Origin: an uncultured SAR116 cluster alpha proteobacterium
Lineage (GTDB): Bacteria > Pseudomonadota > Alphaproteobacteria > Puniceispirillales > Marisalimonadaceae
Assembly (NCBI GenBank): GCA_902625215.1
Contig: CACOAO010000001.1
Location: 159,712 to 223,711 of the forward strand
Length of the DNA stretch: 64,000 nt
Reading direction: 5' to 3'
Numbering within the stretch: position 1 is the stretch's first letter; every line of letters starts with the position of its first letter. A model generated the notes under the pieces. It did no database searches and was not told the DNA's origin. It saw nothing but the letters and a program-made list of their open reading frames with translations. This document shows positions 28,972 through 39,655 of this stretch, piece by piece. The position numbers and the translations under genes are program-made.

Positions 28972-30243
28972 TTAAGAAGCTATCATCTCATTCCATTTTC
29001 TTACCATGTATTTATTTTCATCCATGGTAGCATTCCAGCATGCAACAGCTCCCATTCTTGCTTCGTATGAGCCACCATCTCTAACTTCACCTTTTGAAGC
29101 TAGTTTCTTACCTTCTGGACTCATAATGTCGGCAGTAGCAGGTTTACCCATCATCCAATAATCCCACTCATATGCTTCCATATATTTCTTTGCTGTAGGG
29201 ATAACTGCAGAGTAATAGCCTTGACGGTTTAAGTATGCACCGACCCAACCAGATAAATACCAATTAATAAATTCATAACAGATATCTGCCTGTCTTCCCT
29301 TTGTTGTAGCAGGTAATCCAAAACCTGCTGCCCAAGCTCTGTAGCCTTCTTTAAGAGGCTGATACACACATGGTATGCCTTTAGTTCTAACAGCTGTGAT
29401 TGCTGGTGACCACATTGATTGAATAACAACTTCACCGGAAGCCATTAAGTTAACACTTTCATTAAAGTCACTCCAGAAAGCTCTGAATTGGCCAGATTTT
29501 TTAGCTTCTGTGAAAATTTTCATTGTTAAATCAATTTCTTCTTTTGTCATATTCCCTTTATCTGGGTACTTATACTCACCCATAGCTTCAACCACCATCG
29601 CTGCATCCATAATGCCAATTGATGGTATATTCAATATAGAAGCTTTTCCTTTAAATTCGGGGTTTAATAGCTCTGCCCAGGAACTGATAGGTCTCTTAAT
29701 TAGATCAGGTCGAATACCAAGAGTGTCAGCGTTATATACTGTAGGAATTAGCGTGACATATTGTGTAGGTTCTGATGCAAATTCTTTTGATTTAGCACCT
29801 TTAAGATACATAACTTTTTTAGGAGCTGTTCCTTGATCACCAATTTTTTTACCTGCCACTTCTCCTTTTGTAAATGCAGAAGTAACGTTATCCCATTCTT
29901 TAATTCTCTTTGTATCCATACCGAGTAAATTTCCAGAAGGAACTAGTTTAGGCATACTAAAGTATTCAGAATCAACAATGTCAAAGCTATTGGGTTGTGT
30001 AAAAATTGTTTTAACAACTTCATCAGTAGTTTTAACAATAAACTTTACCTTGATACCTGTATCATCGAACAATTTTTTTTGTACTGCGTCGCCCATATTA
30101 ACAGCTGTGCCTAAATATCTTATTACAGGAGCATCTGCAGCGTGAATGGCTGGAAAACCTTTTAACAATCCTGCACCAGCAACCGCACCTAATGCTGCAG
30201 TGGATGTTTTAAGCATTTTTCTTCTTGTTAAATTTTTATTCAT
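28972..30243 (-). CDS. Extracellular solute-binding protein (PotD-like), Tat-type signal
   Basis: MNKNLTRRKMLKTSTAALGAVAGAGLL; start moved to ATG 30243, preceded by GGAGG. Confidence 0.88.
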   Translation of the reverse strand: MNKNLTRRKMLKTSTAALGAVAGAGLLKGFPAIHAADAPVIRYLGTAVNMGDAVQKKLFDDTGIKVKFIVKTTDEVVKTIFTQPNSFDIVDSEYFSMPKLVPSGNLLGMDTKRIKEWDNVTSAFTKGEVAGKKIGDQGTAPKKVMYLKGAKSKEFASEPTQYVTLIPTVYNADTLGIRPDLIKRPISSWAELLNPEFKGKASILNIPSIGIMDAAMVVEAMGEYKYPDKGNMTKEEIDLTMKIFTEAKKSGQFRAFWSDFNESVNLMASGEVVIQSMWSPAITAVRTKGIPCVYQPLKEGYRAWAAGFGLPATTKGRQADICYEFINWYLSGWVGAYLNRQGYYSAVIPTAKKYMEAYEWDYWMMGKPATADIMSPEGKKLASKGEVRDGGSYEARMGAVACWNATMDENKYMVRKWNEMIAS

Positions 30244-30443
30244 TTCAACCTCCAAATATATTAATGTTGAAATGAACAATTATTTTTATGCCATTATTAA
30301 TCAATGCGAATATCTGAGCTTATCTGCATTAGTTTAGCTGTGCATATATTTTAAGCAATTATGCAAAGATTTTGAAAATTGATTAAAGTCTAGACAAAAA
30401 TAAATTATGTATAGGGTATACATTTACATTAAGGTACATAAAA

Positions 30444-31430
30444 TTGAATAAACCAGAAAATTTAGAATTTGCAATTCTTACAAAAAAATACAATGAAACT
30501 ATAGCAGTAGACAAAATTAATCTTAAAATACCAGCTGGGACGTACTGTTGCTTACTTGGTCCATCAGGTTGTGGTAAAACTTCAACTTTAAGAATGACAG
30601 CTGGTCATGAAGATATTTCTGGTGGTGACATCTTATTAGGCTCAAACATTATTAATGATTTACCCCCAGCAAAAAGAGGTACAGCAATGATGTTTCAAAA
30701 TTATGCTTTATTTCCACATTTATCTTGTCTAGATAATGTCGGTTTTGCCCTCAAAATGAAAGGTGTTAAGAAAATTGAAAGAACAAACAAATCACTAGAA
30801 ATGCTAAAGTTAGTTCAGATGGATAATTTTGCTGATCGGTTTCCTGATCAACTTTCTGGTGGGCAACAACAAAGGGTAGCTTTGGCAAGAGCTCTTATCA
30901 CTAATCCTTCTATTTTACTTTTAGATGAACCCTTATCAGCTTTAGATCCGTTCTTGAGAATAAAAATGAGGAGCGAACTTAAGACATTACAAAAAAAATT
31001 GGGAATTTCGTTTATTCATGTGACACATTCTCAAGACGAAGCAATGGCATTAGCAGACATGATTGTTGTTATGAATAAGGGTAAAATTGAGCAAGTAGGA
31101 GACCCGTATGAGGTTTTTAATAATCCAAAAAATAAATTCATTGCAAATTTTGTAGGTGGTCACAATGTTATATCAAAAAATAATAAATATTATTCTATCA
31201 GGATGGATCATATAAACGTAGCATTTGATAAAAAAAATAAAAACACATATTCTATGAAAGTTAATGAAATAGAATTTCAAGGACAAATAGTTAAAATAAC
31301 AGGTACAACAAAAGATTTTGGACAATTAAGCGTGTCACTAGCTGACGATATTTTTTTAAAGAATAAACTTAATATTAATGACGAAATTCTAATAAATTGG
31401 GACAGAACTAAAGAGAATTCATTACAATAA
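30444..31430 (+). CDS. ABC transporter ATP-binding protein (PotA-like), TTG start
   Basis: Walker A GPSGCGKTST; LSGGQQQRVALARAL; LLLDEPLSALD; TOBE-like C-terminus. Confidence 0.92.
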   Translation: MNKPENLEFAILTKKYNETIAVDKINLKIPAGTYCCLLGPSGCGKTSTLRMTAGHEDISGGDILLGSNIINDLPPAKRGTAMMFQNYALFPHLSCLDNVGFALKMKGVKKIERTNKSLEMLKLVQMDNFADRFPDQLSGGQQQRVALARALITNPSILLLDEPLSALDPFLRIKMRSELKTLQKKLGISFIHVTHSQDEAMALADMIVVMNKGKIEQVGDPYEVFNNPKNKFIANFVGGHNVISKNNKYYSIRMDHINVAFDKKNKNTYSMKVNEIEFQGQIVKITGTTKDFGQLSVSLADDIFLKNKLNINDEILINWDRTKENSLQ

Positions 31431-31509
31431 TTCAGCTATCTTTGATTGATTTTTTTAAATTTAGGCAGTTATAATGCTTAAATGTATTTTGTATGCGAGG
31501 TAAAGGTCT

Positions 31510-32913
31510 TTGGCTGACTTAAAAGACACAATTTTACTTAATAGTAAAAAAATAGAAGTAAAAAATGTTCAACATGATATCACACTTTTGGATTGGTTAA
31601 GAAATTACCGAAAAATAACTGGAACTAAGGAAGGTTGTGCAGAAGGTGATTGTGGCGCCTGTTCAGTAATAATAAATGATGATGGAAGTGACAACTCTAG
31701 ACCAATAAATTCATGTTTAGTAAGATTAGGTCAGGTAATAGGAAGTAGTGTAACTACAATTGAAGGCCTAGGTAGTGACAAAAATCCACACCCTTTGCAA
31801 ATTGCTTTTACAAACGAACATGCTTCACAATGTGGGTACTGTACTCCAGGTTTCATAATGTCAGGCATTAGCCTACTAAGTTCTAATAAAAAAATAACAG
31901 ATGATACAATAAATGACGCCATATCAGGCAATTTATGTAGGTGTACAGGTTACTCTCCTATAGTAAAAGCTATAAAATCTTTAGCTAATAATAGAATTTC
32001 ACAAACTAACAATCAATCCATTAAGAAAAACAAAAAAATAAGTCTTGGAAATGTAACTTATTTTAAACCGTCTAATTTAAAAGAACTAAAAACCTATCTC
32101 ACAAAAACAAAGAATTTTCAATTTCTAGCAGGCGGAACGGACTTAAATCTTCAAAGACCAATAATAAATCAAAAAGAAGATAAAATTATATGTTTAGATG
32201 CAATTAAAGAGTTAAATTCTATAAAGCATTTTAAAGAAAAAATAGTACTTGGAGGTGCAGTTACAATTGAGAGTTTCCTTGAAGCTATTAGATTGAAAAT
32301 GCCGGAACTTGTTGAAATTCTTCAAAGGTTTGGATCACCTCAAATTAGAAACCAAGGAACAATTGGAGGAAATTTATGTACATCTAGTCCAATTGGAGAT
32401 ATTGCACCAGTATTATTAGTTTTAAATTCAAACTTAAACGTGTTTGGACGAAATGGTTACAAAAAAATTAATGTAAAAAATTTTTTCAAAGGTTATAGAA
32501 AGAATGTCCTAAAAAAAGATGAAATAATTTCATCTATTGAAATACCTTATCCAGACAAAAAAAATAAAATTTTTTCTTGGAAACTCTCAAAACGATATGA
32601 TCAGGATATATCAACTGTTTCACTTGCTATAAATATACAAATCCAAAACAATATAATAAAAGAATTACATATAGCAGCCGGGGGTGTGGCAGCAACACCA
32701 AAGATGTTAGATAAGTTAAGTAAACGTATGCTTGAAAAAAATTTAGACGATGCGATTGAATTTGCAATTCATAATTTAGAAAAACATATTCAACCAATTT
32801 CTGATTTAAGAGGGACTAGCTATTATAGATTAGAAGCAATAAAAGGACTATTTAGAAGATTACAAATTTGTTTAAATCAAGATAAAAAAAGTTTATCAAT
32901 AATGGAATTATAA
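31510..32913 (+). CDS. xdhA: Xanthine dehydrogenase small subunit (2Fe-2S + FAD), TTG start
   Basis: TKEGCAEGDCGACSV; CGYCTPGFIMS; GNLCRCTGYSPI; FAD segment FLAGGTDLNLQ, IRNQGTIGGNLCTSSPIGD. Confidence 0.92.
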   Translation: MADLKDTILLNSKKIEVKNVQHDITLLDWLRNYRKITGTKEGCAEGDCGACSVIINDDGSDNSRPINSCLVRLGQVIGSSVTTIEGLGSDKNPHPLQIAFTNEHASQCGYCTPGFIMSGISLLSSNKKITDDTINDAISGNLCRCTGYSPIVKAIKSLANNRISQTNNQSIKKNKKISLGNVTYFKPSNLKELKTYLTKTKNFQFLAGGTDLNLQRPIINQKEDKIICLDAIKELNSIKHFKEKIVLGGAVTIESFLEAIRLKMPELVEILQRFGSPQIRNQGTIGGNLCTSSPIGDIAPVLLVLNSNLNVFGRNGYKKINVKNFFKGYRKNVLKKDEIISSIEIPYPDKKNKIFSWKLSKRYDQDISTVSLAINIQIQNNIIKELHIAAGGVAATPKMLDKLSKRMLEKNLDDAIEFAIHNLEKHIQPISDLRGTSYYRLEAIKGLFRRLQICLNQDKKSLSIMEL

Positions 32914-32915
32914 AA

Positions 32916-35207
32916 ATGAATAATTTAAATAAAATTCCAATCCATGATTCCTCTTTAAGGCATTCCACTGGTCAGGCAATTTATATAGATGATATGCCAG
33001 AACAAGAAAATTTATTGCATGGAGCACCCGTATTATCAAAAGATGCATGTGGAAAAATAATAAAAATTAATTCTGACAAACTTCAGGATCTTCCTTTTTT
33101 TACAAAAATAATTACGGCTGAAGATATTCCAGGTAAGAATGAAATTGGTCCTATTAAGAATGGTGAACCTATTTTAGCAGATAAATTTTATTCATATTTA
33201 GGTCAACCAATTGCAATTGTTTTGGCTGAAACACATCAAGAAGCTATTTACGCAAGTAGCTTAGTTGAAATAGAAACTGAATTCACAACCAAGCCAATTC
33301 TTAATTTAGATGATGCTTATCAACAAAAATCTTTTTTAGAAGATCCAATGGTTTTAGAAAAAGGTAATATTGAAAACAATATGTCAAAATCAGATTATAA
33401 ATTATCTGGTGATTTTGAAATGGGTGGTCAAGATCATTTTTATTTAGAAACTCATGTTGCTATGACTTTTCCTGGTGAGAATAATGAATATGTTGTGTGG
33501 TCAAGCACTCAACATCCTACAGAGGTTCAACATGGTGTAGGAAATGTCCTAAATATACCGTCAGCAAAAATTGACAGTAAAGTAAGAAGGTTAGGAGGTG
33601 GATTTGGTGGGAAAGAGAGCCAAGCAACTATTTTTGCTGCAATGTCTGCTTTAGGTGCTTATAAAACACAAAAGCCTGTAAAAATTCGTCTTAACAGACA
33701 TACTGATATGACTGCATCAGGGAAAAGACATGACTTTAAAGTATACTACACTGCGGGTTTTACGGCTGCTGGTAAAATATTGGCATTAGATATAAAACTT
33801 TTAAGTAATGGTGGTAATGTTTTAGATCTATCAGGACCTGTAATGACAAGAGCCCTAACTCATCTTGATAATTGTTACTCTATAAAATCACTTAAAGCTG
33901 TTGGTTATGTTTGTAAAACTAATACTGTCTCCAATACAGCTTTTAGAGGTTTTGGTGGACCACAAGGGATGTTAGCCATTGAAAATATACTATTTTCGGT
34001 TAGTCAATATTTAAATAAGTCAATTGATGAAATTCGGAAAATTAATTATTACTCAAGATTAAACGGTCTCAAAACACCTTACGGTCAAATTGTTAAAAAT
34101 CCCAGAATTGATAGGGTTTTAAAAGAAATATATAAGCTGAGTAACTATGAGAACAGAATCAAAAATATTAAAGAATTTAACTTAAATCAAAAAAATAATA
34201 ATTTACCTTTCAGAAAAGGTATTGCTCTAATGCCTGCAAAATTTGGTATTTCATTTAATAAACCAACCTTAAATCAAGGTGGTGCGCTTGTACATGTTTA
34301 TGCAGACGGATCAATAAGATTAAATCATGGCGGGACTGAGATGGGACAGGGATTGTTCATTAAAGTTGCCCAAGTCGTAGCTGAATGTTTTAAAGTACCT
34401 GTTGAACAAATTCATATTACTTCAACTAATACTGCAGAAGTACCAAACACTTCTGCTACAGCTGCCTCCTCTGGCTCTGATCTAAATGGAATGGCTGCAT
34501 GGAATGCTTCAAATGTTATTAAAAATAGAATGATTGATCATGCCTCAAAATTATTTAAGAAAAATAAAGAAGAAATTATCCTTTATGATGGTAGAATAAT
34601 ATGTGGTAACAAAAGTTTATCTTTTTCAGAGTTGGCTTTTTCCTGTTGGGAAAATCGTATTTCTCTTTCATCAACTGGTTACTACAAAACTCCAAAAATT
34701 TATTGGGATCAGGGTAAGTTAAAAGGTCATCCTTACTTTTATTTCACTTGGGGGGCTGCAATTTCTGAGGCTTTATTAGATATCAATACTGGTGAGAGCA
34801 GGATCTTAAGGGCTGACATTGTTCAAGATTGTGGCAATTCTTTGAATGAAAGCATTGATATTGGCCAGATTGAAGGTGGATTTGTTCAAGGTCTTGGATG
34901 GTTAACATGTGAGGAGTTATGTTTTTCCGAAGAAGGAAAATTATTAACAACTGGTCCATCTACATATAAATTACCTGGAAGTAGAGATATTCCTAGGGTT
35001 TTTAACGTGAAATTATTAGAAAAGGCTGATAACGAAGAGAAAACAATCTTTAGATCAAAAGCTGTTGGTGAACCTCCTATACTACTTGCAATTTCTCATT
35101 TTTTAGCTCTCAAAGAAGCAATAAAATCTTCTTCAGAATTGTCAAAGCCTGAGCTACTTAATTCTCCAGCAACACCCTCTGAGATTTTAAGAGTGTTGAA
35201 GGCTTGA
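32916..35207 (+). CDS. xdhB: Xanthine dehydrogenase molybdopterin-binding subunit
   Basis: RRLGGGFGGKESQ; TAFRGFGGPQGM; GGTEMGQGLFIK; NTSATAASSGSDLNG; KAVGEPPILLAISHFLALKEAI. Confidence 0.93.
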   Translation: MNNLNKIPIHDSSLRHSTGQAIYIDDMPEQENLLHGAPVLSKDACGKIIKINSDKLQDLPFFTKIITAEDIPGKNEIGPIKNGEPILADKFYSYLGQPIAIVLAETHQEAIYASSLVEIETEFTTKPILNLDDAYQQKSFLEDPMVLEKGNIENNMSKSDYKLSGDFEMGGQDHFYLETHVAMTFPGENNEYVVWSSTQHPTEVQHGVGNVLNIPSAKIDSKVRRLGGGFGGKESQATIFAAMSALGAYKTQKPVKIRLNRHTDMTASGKRHDFKVYYTAGFTAAGKILALDIKLLSNGGNVLDLSGPVMTRALTHLDNCYSIKSLKAVGYVCKTNTVSNTAFRGFGGPQGMLAIENILFSVSQYLNKSIDEIRKINYYSRLNGLKTPYGQIVKNPRIDRVLKEIYKLSNYENRIKNIKEFNLNQKNNNLPFRKGIALMPAKFGISFNKPTLNQGGALVHVYADGSIRLNHGGTEMGQGLFIKVAQVVAECFKVPVEQIHITSTNTAEVPNTSATAASSGSDLNGMAAWNASNVIKNRMIDHASKLFKKNKEEIILYDGRIICGNKSLSFSELAFSCWENRISLSSTGYYKTPKIYWDQGKLKGHPYFYFTWGAAISEALLDINTGESRILRADIVQDCGNSLNESIDIGQIEGGFVQGLGWLTCEELCFSEEGKLLTTGPSTYKLPGSRDIPRVFNVKLLEKADNEEKTIFRSKAVGEPPILLAISHFLALKEAIKSSSELSKPELLNSPATPSEILRVLKA

Positions 35208-35359
35208 TAAGTATTACATTTTGTTTCTTATTAACTGCTTTTTAATTTCAGATCTAAATTTAAAGTTTCTATAAGAAAAATAAATATTGATTTTAAAGTT
35301 CATTAAATATTGTTACATTACAACGCCTAATTTGAGCATGGATTTTTTATTGAGTTAAA

Positions 35360-36712
35360 ATGTCAAGATTTTTAATTAAAAATGCTAGTTTCATTGCAAC
35401 GATGGACGATAACAGAACAGAGATTTTTAACAAATCCATATATTGTGAAGATGGAGAGATCGTTGACATTGGAGATCTTAAAAACTTTAATTACAAACCT
35501 GAAATAGTCATTGATGCATTCGAGATGGTTGTCATACCAGGTTTGGTGAACACACATCACCACTTATTTCAAAATTTAACACGTTGTTACCCAGGTTCCC
35601 AAAATGAATCGTTATTTGGGTGGCTTACAAATTTATATCCTATTTGGAATAAAATTTTACCATCTGATATCTATATATCAACTTTGATAGGATTATCTGA
35701 AATGGTTATTAGTGGGTGCACAACATCTAGCGATCATTTATATTTATTTCCCAATGGATCAAAGCTTGAAAATCAGATTGAAGCTGCGGGGGAGGTTGGT
35801 TGCAGATTTCATGCAACAAGAGGATCTATGAGTATAGGAGTAAGTAAGGGTGGACTTCCTCCAGACACACTGACTGAAAATGAAAGCTCAATTGTAAAAG
35901 ATTGTCAGAGAGTTGTAGAAGAATTTCATGATCCTTCTAAATTTTCAATGTTAAAAATAGGTTTGGCGCCATGTTCTCCTTTTAGTGTTAGTCACGATTT
36001 AATGAAGGAAACTGCTAAATTAGCTAGAAGTTATTCTGTTAGTATGCATACACATTTGGCAGAAAATGATGAAGATATAATTTATACAAAAGAAAATTTT
36101 GGTATGACCCCAGGTCAGTATATTGAAGAACTAGGTTGGGTCGGGGATGATGTTTGGCATGCCCATTGTGTTAAATTAGATAAAGATGAAATTGAATTGT
36201 TTTCTAGAACGGGTACTGGTATTGCTCATTGTCCTTGTTCAAATATGAGATTAGCTAGTGGGATAGCTCCATTGAGAATGTGGATAGATAAGGGTGTAAA
36301 AGTAGGCTTAGGGGTGGATGGTTCAAGTTCAAATGATAGTGGTCATCTCCTTAATGAAGCTCGTCAAGCAATGTTATTACAAAGAGTTAATTTAGGTGCG
36401 AATAAATTTTCACCTAGAGAAGCATTATACACAGCAACAAGGGGTGGTGCGAAAGTATTAAACAGAAATGACATTGGACAGATTTCTGTTGGTAAAGCAG
36501 CTGATTTTGCAATATATGACTTGAACAAAATTTCTTTGTCTGGAGGCTGGAGCGACCCTTTAGCTGCCCTAATATTGTGTTCACCAATGGAAACGGCCTT
36601 CACAATTTGCAATGGAAAGATAATTTCTCAAAATGGTCATTTAAATAATTTTGATCTTAATTTATCTTTAGAAAAACATAAGGTTGCATCAAAAAGATTA
36701 TTAGATTTATAA
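35360..36712 (+). CDS. 8-oxoguanine deaminase-like amidohydrolase
   Basis: VIPGLVNTHHHLFQNLTRCYPGSQNESLFGWL; RGSMSIGVSKGGLPPD; SMHTHLAENDED; GLGVDGSSSNDSGHL. Confidence 0.82.
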   Translation: MSRFLIKNASFIATMDDNRTEIFNKSIYCEDGEIVDIGDLKNFNYKPEIVIDAFEMVVIPGLVNTHHHLFQNLTRCYPGSQNESLFGWLTNLYPIWNKILPSDIYISTLIGLSEMVISGCTTSSDHLYLFPNGSKLENQIEAAGEVGCRFHATRGSMSIGVSKGGLPPDTLTENESSIVKDCQRVVEEFHDPSKFSMLKIGLAPCSPFSVSHDLMKETAKLARSYSVSMHTHLAENDEDIIYTKENFGMTPGQYIEELGWVGDDVWHAHCVKLDKDEIELFSRTGTGIAHCPCSNMRLASGIAPLRMWIDKGVKVGLGVDGSSSNDSGHLLNEARQAMLLQRVNLGANKFSPREALYTATRGGAKVLNRNDIGQISVGKAADFAIYDLNKISLSGGWSDPLAALILCSPMETAFTICNGKIISQNGHLNNFDLNLSLEKHKVASKRLLDL

Positions 36713-37219
36713 AGTTATGAACCTTGTCTCATTCTTAGTAAAATTATACTCTTTTAAATTAATAGAAGAATCTTCTTGATCATTTATTCTGTCAACCACC
36801 CAAAAATCTTGTTTCTTTTTAACCAAAAGAGGATGGTGCCAAATATTTTTATTGTATGTAATACCAGTATCCCCATTTACATGGAAACATCTTAACGTAT
36901 TTAAATCTGGTAATTCATTCTTTTCTTCACTAACAACTATCAACCAATCATAATTTTGGATAGGAAGAAAACTCTGCGAAGCAACAGGATGCTTTTCCAT
37001 TATCTTGATTTCTATAGGTAGATCCCTGGGAGTACCAGAAAAGATAGAAATACTAGAATTTCCATTTTTACTTTCTAAATCAAGTTCGGAAATATTATGA
37101 TACCTAGTAGTGGTGCCTTGATTGATAGAACGTAATTCTAATGCATTCTTTTTTTCTACAATCTTACCAAATTTTGAAAAAACATTAGCATCTAATTGTT
37201 CGATTGAAATATTATTCAT
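36707..37219 (-). CDS. allA: Ureidoglycolate lyase
   Basis: SIFSGTPRDLPIEIKIMEKHPVASQSFLPI; FHVNGDTGITYNKNIWHHPLL. Confidence 0.88.
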   Translation of the reverse strand: MNNISIEQLDANVFSKFGKIVEKKNALELRSINQGTTTRYHNISELDLESKNGNSSISIFSGTPRDLPIEIKIMEKHPVASQSFLPIQNYDWLIVVSEEKNELPDLNTLRCFHVNGDTGITYNKNIWHHPLLVKKKQDFWVVDRINDQEDSSINLKEYNFTKNETRFITL

Positions 37220-37220
37220 T

Positions 37221-38213
37221 TTATAATCTTAAACCAAAAACCCTTAGTCTTGATACCCCTCCATCAGGATAAATATTCAATCTTACATGAGTAACACCTT
37301 CAGTTGACTTGTCATCAATTTCGTAATTATGTATACTATCAGCTTGAAGTTTTGATTTCTTTAAGATGTATTTCCAGTTCTCTGAGTAGTTTATAATTTC
37401 CTTTGAATCTGCATGTTCACTAATATTTGAGACTTGAATAGACGCTTGATCTGGGAAATTTCCTTTAAAATGAGCGGTATCTATTTCAATTTTTTTTATT
37501 AAACCTTTTGTCGCTAATTCAATTATAATCCAGTCATGACCAGGTTCTCTTCTTCTTCTTGTTTCCCAACCATCACCCATTGTTTTTCCCCTTCCATCAG
37601 ATAGAAGAGCAGATACGTCACCATAATGAGCATTATTGTAAGCAACAATAGATCCACCTAACTTTAAAGATGATAATTCAATTAGATCATTTTTGTTATC
37701 ATAAATATCCCAATTATGTTTTACGTCACCGAACAATCTTAATCTTGCAACTCCACCATCAGGAAAAATTTGTAATTTTATATAATTAACTTTTCTTTTT
37801 GACAGAGGCTTAAATTTATTGCTGGAATCTCCTTTTAAAGGTGTTTTAGAGAGTATTTCAATCCATTTTGAATTTTTATTAGGTTTTTGATCACTATACA
37901 AACCTTCAATTGAAGCAAATGGTGGAAAATTACCAGTAAAAAAACTCGTATCAATATCTATCTCAGAAATAATTCCTGGAGATCCCAATTCTATTATAGC
38001 CCAATCATTGCCACCATCTCTTCTTCTTTTGCTCTCCCATCCATCCATCCACTTTCCGTGCTCATCATATTTATCTTCAATGAAAACTGGTTCTTTATCA
38101 TTTAGCATTCGTGAAGCTTCACCAAAGAAATCGTCAGAAACTTCAACTATCTTTGTACCAATTTTTGGAGATGCCAAATTAGTTAAAATTTGATTTGTGT
38201 TATTTGTATTCAT
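37221..38213 (-). CDS. alc: Allantoicase
   Basis: Two homologous repeats: KWMDGWESKRRRDGGNDWAIIELGSPG and TMGDGWETRRRREPGHDWIIIELATKG, each followed by (F)TGNFPPFASIEG / FKGNFPDQASIQV and PDGGV(A/S)RLR(L/V)FG. Confidence 0.95.
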   Translation of the reverse strand: MNTNNTNQILTNLASPKIGTKIVEVSDDFFGEASRMLNDKEPVFIEDKYDEHGKWMDGWESKRRRDGGNDWAIIELGSPGIISEIDIDTSFFTGNFPPFASIEGLYSDQKPNKNSKWIEILSKTPLKGDSSNKFKPLSKRKVNYIKLQIFPDGGVARLRLFGDVKHNWDIYDNKNDLIELSSLKLGGSIVAYNNAHYGDVSALLSDGRGKTMGDGWETRRRREPGHDWIIIELATKGLIKKIEIDTAHFKGNFPDQASIQVSNISEHADSKEIINYSENWKYILKKSKLQADSIHNYEIDDKSTEGVTHVRLNIYPDGGVSRLRVFGLRL

Positions 38214-38231
38214 TTTTGATTCCTATTAAAT

Positions 38232-39638
38232 TTAAAGCATACAAAAATCTCTAGAAATATATTTTCCTAAATTTTTGTTAACTACAAACTCATTATGATC
38301 GTAAATTTTATTCCCCCTCAACCAAGTTTGTATAGGCCATCCAGTAATATCTAAACCTTCATAGGGGGTATAATCTGAACCATGACTTAGATTAATTTGT
38401 TCAATTTTATTTTTTTTGTTGGGATCCCAAATTGTTATATCGGCATCAGATCCAACTTTAATTGATCCTTTTTGAGGGTAGAGACCATACATTTTGGCAG
38501 GATTTGTAGAAGTTAGCTCTACAAATCTTTCTAAGCTAATTCTGTTTTTACTTACTCCTTCTGAAAATAAAATTGGAAGTCTTGTTTCTACTCCTGGAAT
38601 ACCATTTGGAACCCACTTAAATGATGTTCTAGCCCCAGGCCTATCTTTGCCCTTAGTGTCTTTAAACCGAAATGGACAATGATCAGATGAAAAGATATCA
38701 AAAGTTCCATCAATTAATCCTTCCCAAATGGCTTTTTGACTTTCTAGATCTCTAGGTGGAGGAGAGCATACATATTTTGCTCCTTCAAAGTCCATGTTAA
38801 GTCCCTTCATATCATCTTCAGTTAAACAAATATATTGGGGGCAAGTTTCAGAAAAAATCTTTATTCCTCTTTTTTTAGCCCATTTAATTTGAGAAAGTGC
38901 TTCTTCTCCTGAAACATGAACAATAACAATTGGGATATCTACTATTTGCGCATGACTGATAGCTCTATGTGTTGCTTCTCTTTCTACAATCTGAGGCCTA
39001 GATAAACCATGATAATAAGGGGCTAATTTCCCCTCATCTTCTAATTTTTTTGTTAGAAATCTTATTGCATCATATCCTTCAGCATGGACCATAACTAATG
39101 TTTTTTCTTTTTTGGCTACTTCAAAAACTTTTAATAACTCCTCATCATTCAAAACTAGATCATCATATGTCATGAAAACTTTGAACGATGTATATCCATC
39201 TCTAGCTAGTGCAGGTAGCTCTTGTCCTAAGACTTGAGGTGATGGATCGCTTATTATCAAGTGAAACGAAGTATCTACAAATAAATTACCATTGGCCTTT
39301 TTATGATACTCTTCAACACATTCTCTAAGAGATTTTCCTTTTTCTTGCATGGCAAAAGGTAAAACTGTGGTGTTTCCCCCAGCTGCAGCTGATTTTGTTG
39401 CACTTTGAAAGTTGTCAGCCATCTCAACGTCAGCTCCTGATGGTTGATCTATATGGACATGTGCATCTATGCCCCCGGGTAGGACCAATAAATTTGAAAC
39501 ATCCTCTACAATTGTTGCTTTAGCGTTGATTTTACCTATTTCACAAATTTTTCCATTAGTTACAGCAATATCACATTCTTCAACTTTACTTCCAATAACT
39601 GTTTTTCCGTTTTTGAAAATTACGTCAAAGTTTTGCAT
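38232..39638 (-). CDS. Dihydropyrimidinase / D-hydantoinase / allantoinase-type cyclic amidohydrolase
   Basis: VLPGGIDAHVHIDQPSG; YTSFKVFMTYDDL (carbamylated Lys region); HAEGYDAI; SDHCPFRFKDTKG. Confidence 0.88.
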   Translation of the reverse strand: MQNFDVIFKNGKTVIGSKVEECDIAVTNGKICEIGKINAKATIVEDVSNLLVLPGGIDAHVHIDQPSGADVEMADNFQSATKSAAAGGNTTVLPFAMQEKGKSLRECVEEYHKKANGNLFVDTSFHLIISDPSPQVLGQELPALARDGYTSFKVFMTYDDLVLNDEELLKVFEVAKKEKTLVMVHAEGYDAIRFLTKKLEDEGKLAPYYHGLSRPQIVEREATHRAISHAQIVDIPIVIVHVSGEEALSQIKWAKKRGIKIFSETCPQYICLTEDDMKGLNMDFEGAKYVCSPPPRDLESQKAIWEGLIDGTFDIFSSDHCPFRFKDTKGKDRPGARTSFKWVPNGIPGVETRLPILFSEGVSKNRISLERFVELTSTNPAKMYGLYPQKGSIKVGSDADITIWDPNKKNKIEQINLSHGSDYTPYEGLDITGWPIQTWLRGNKIYDHNEFVVNKNLGKYISRDFCML

Positions 39639-39655
39639 AAAGTATTCTCCAATAA

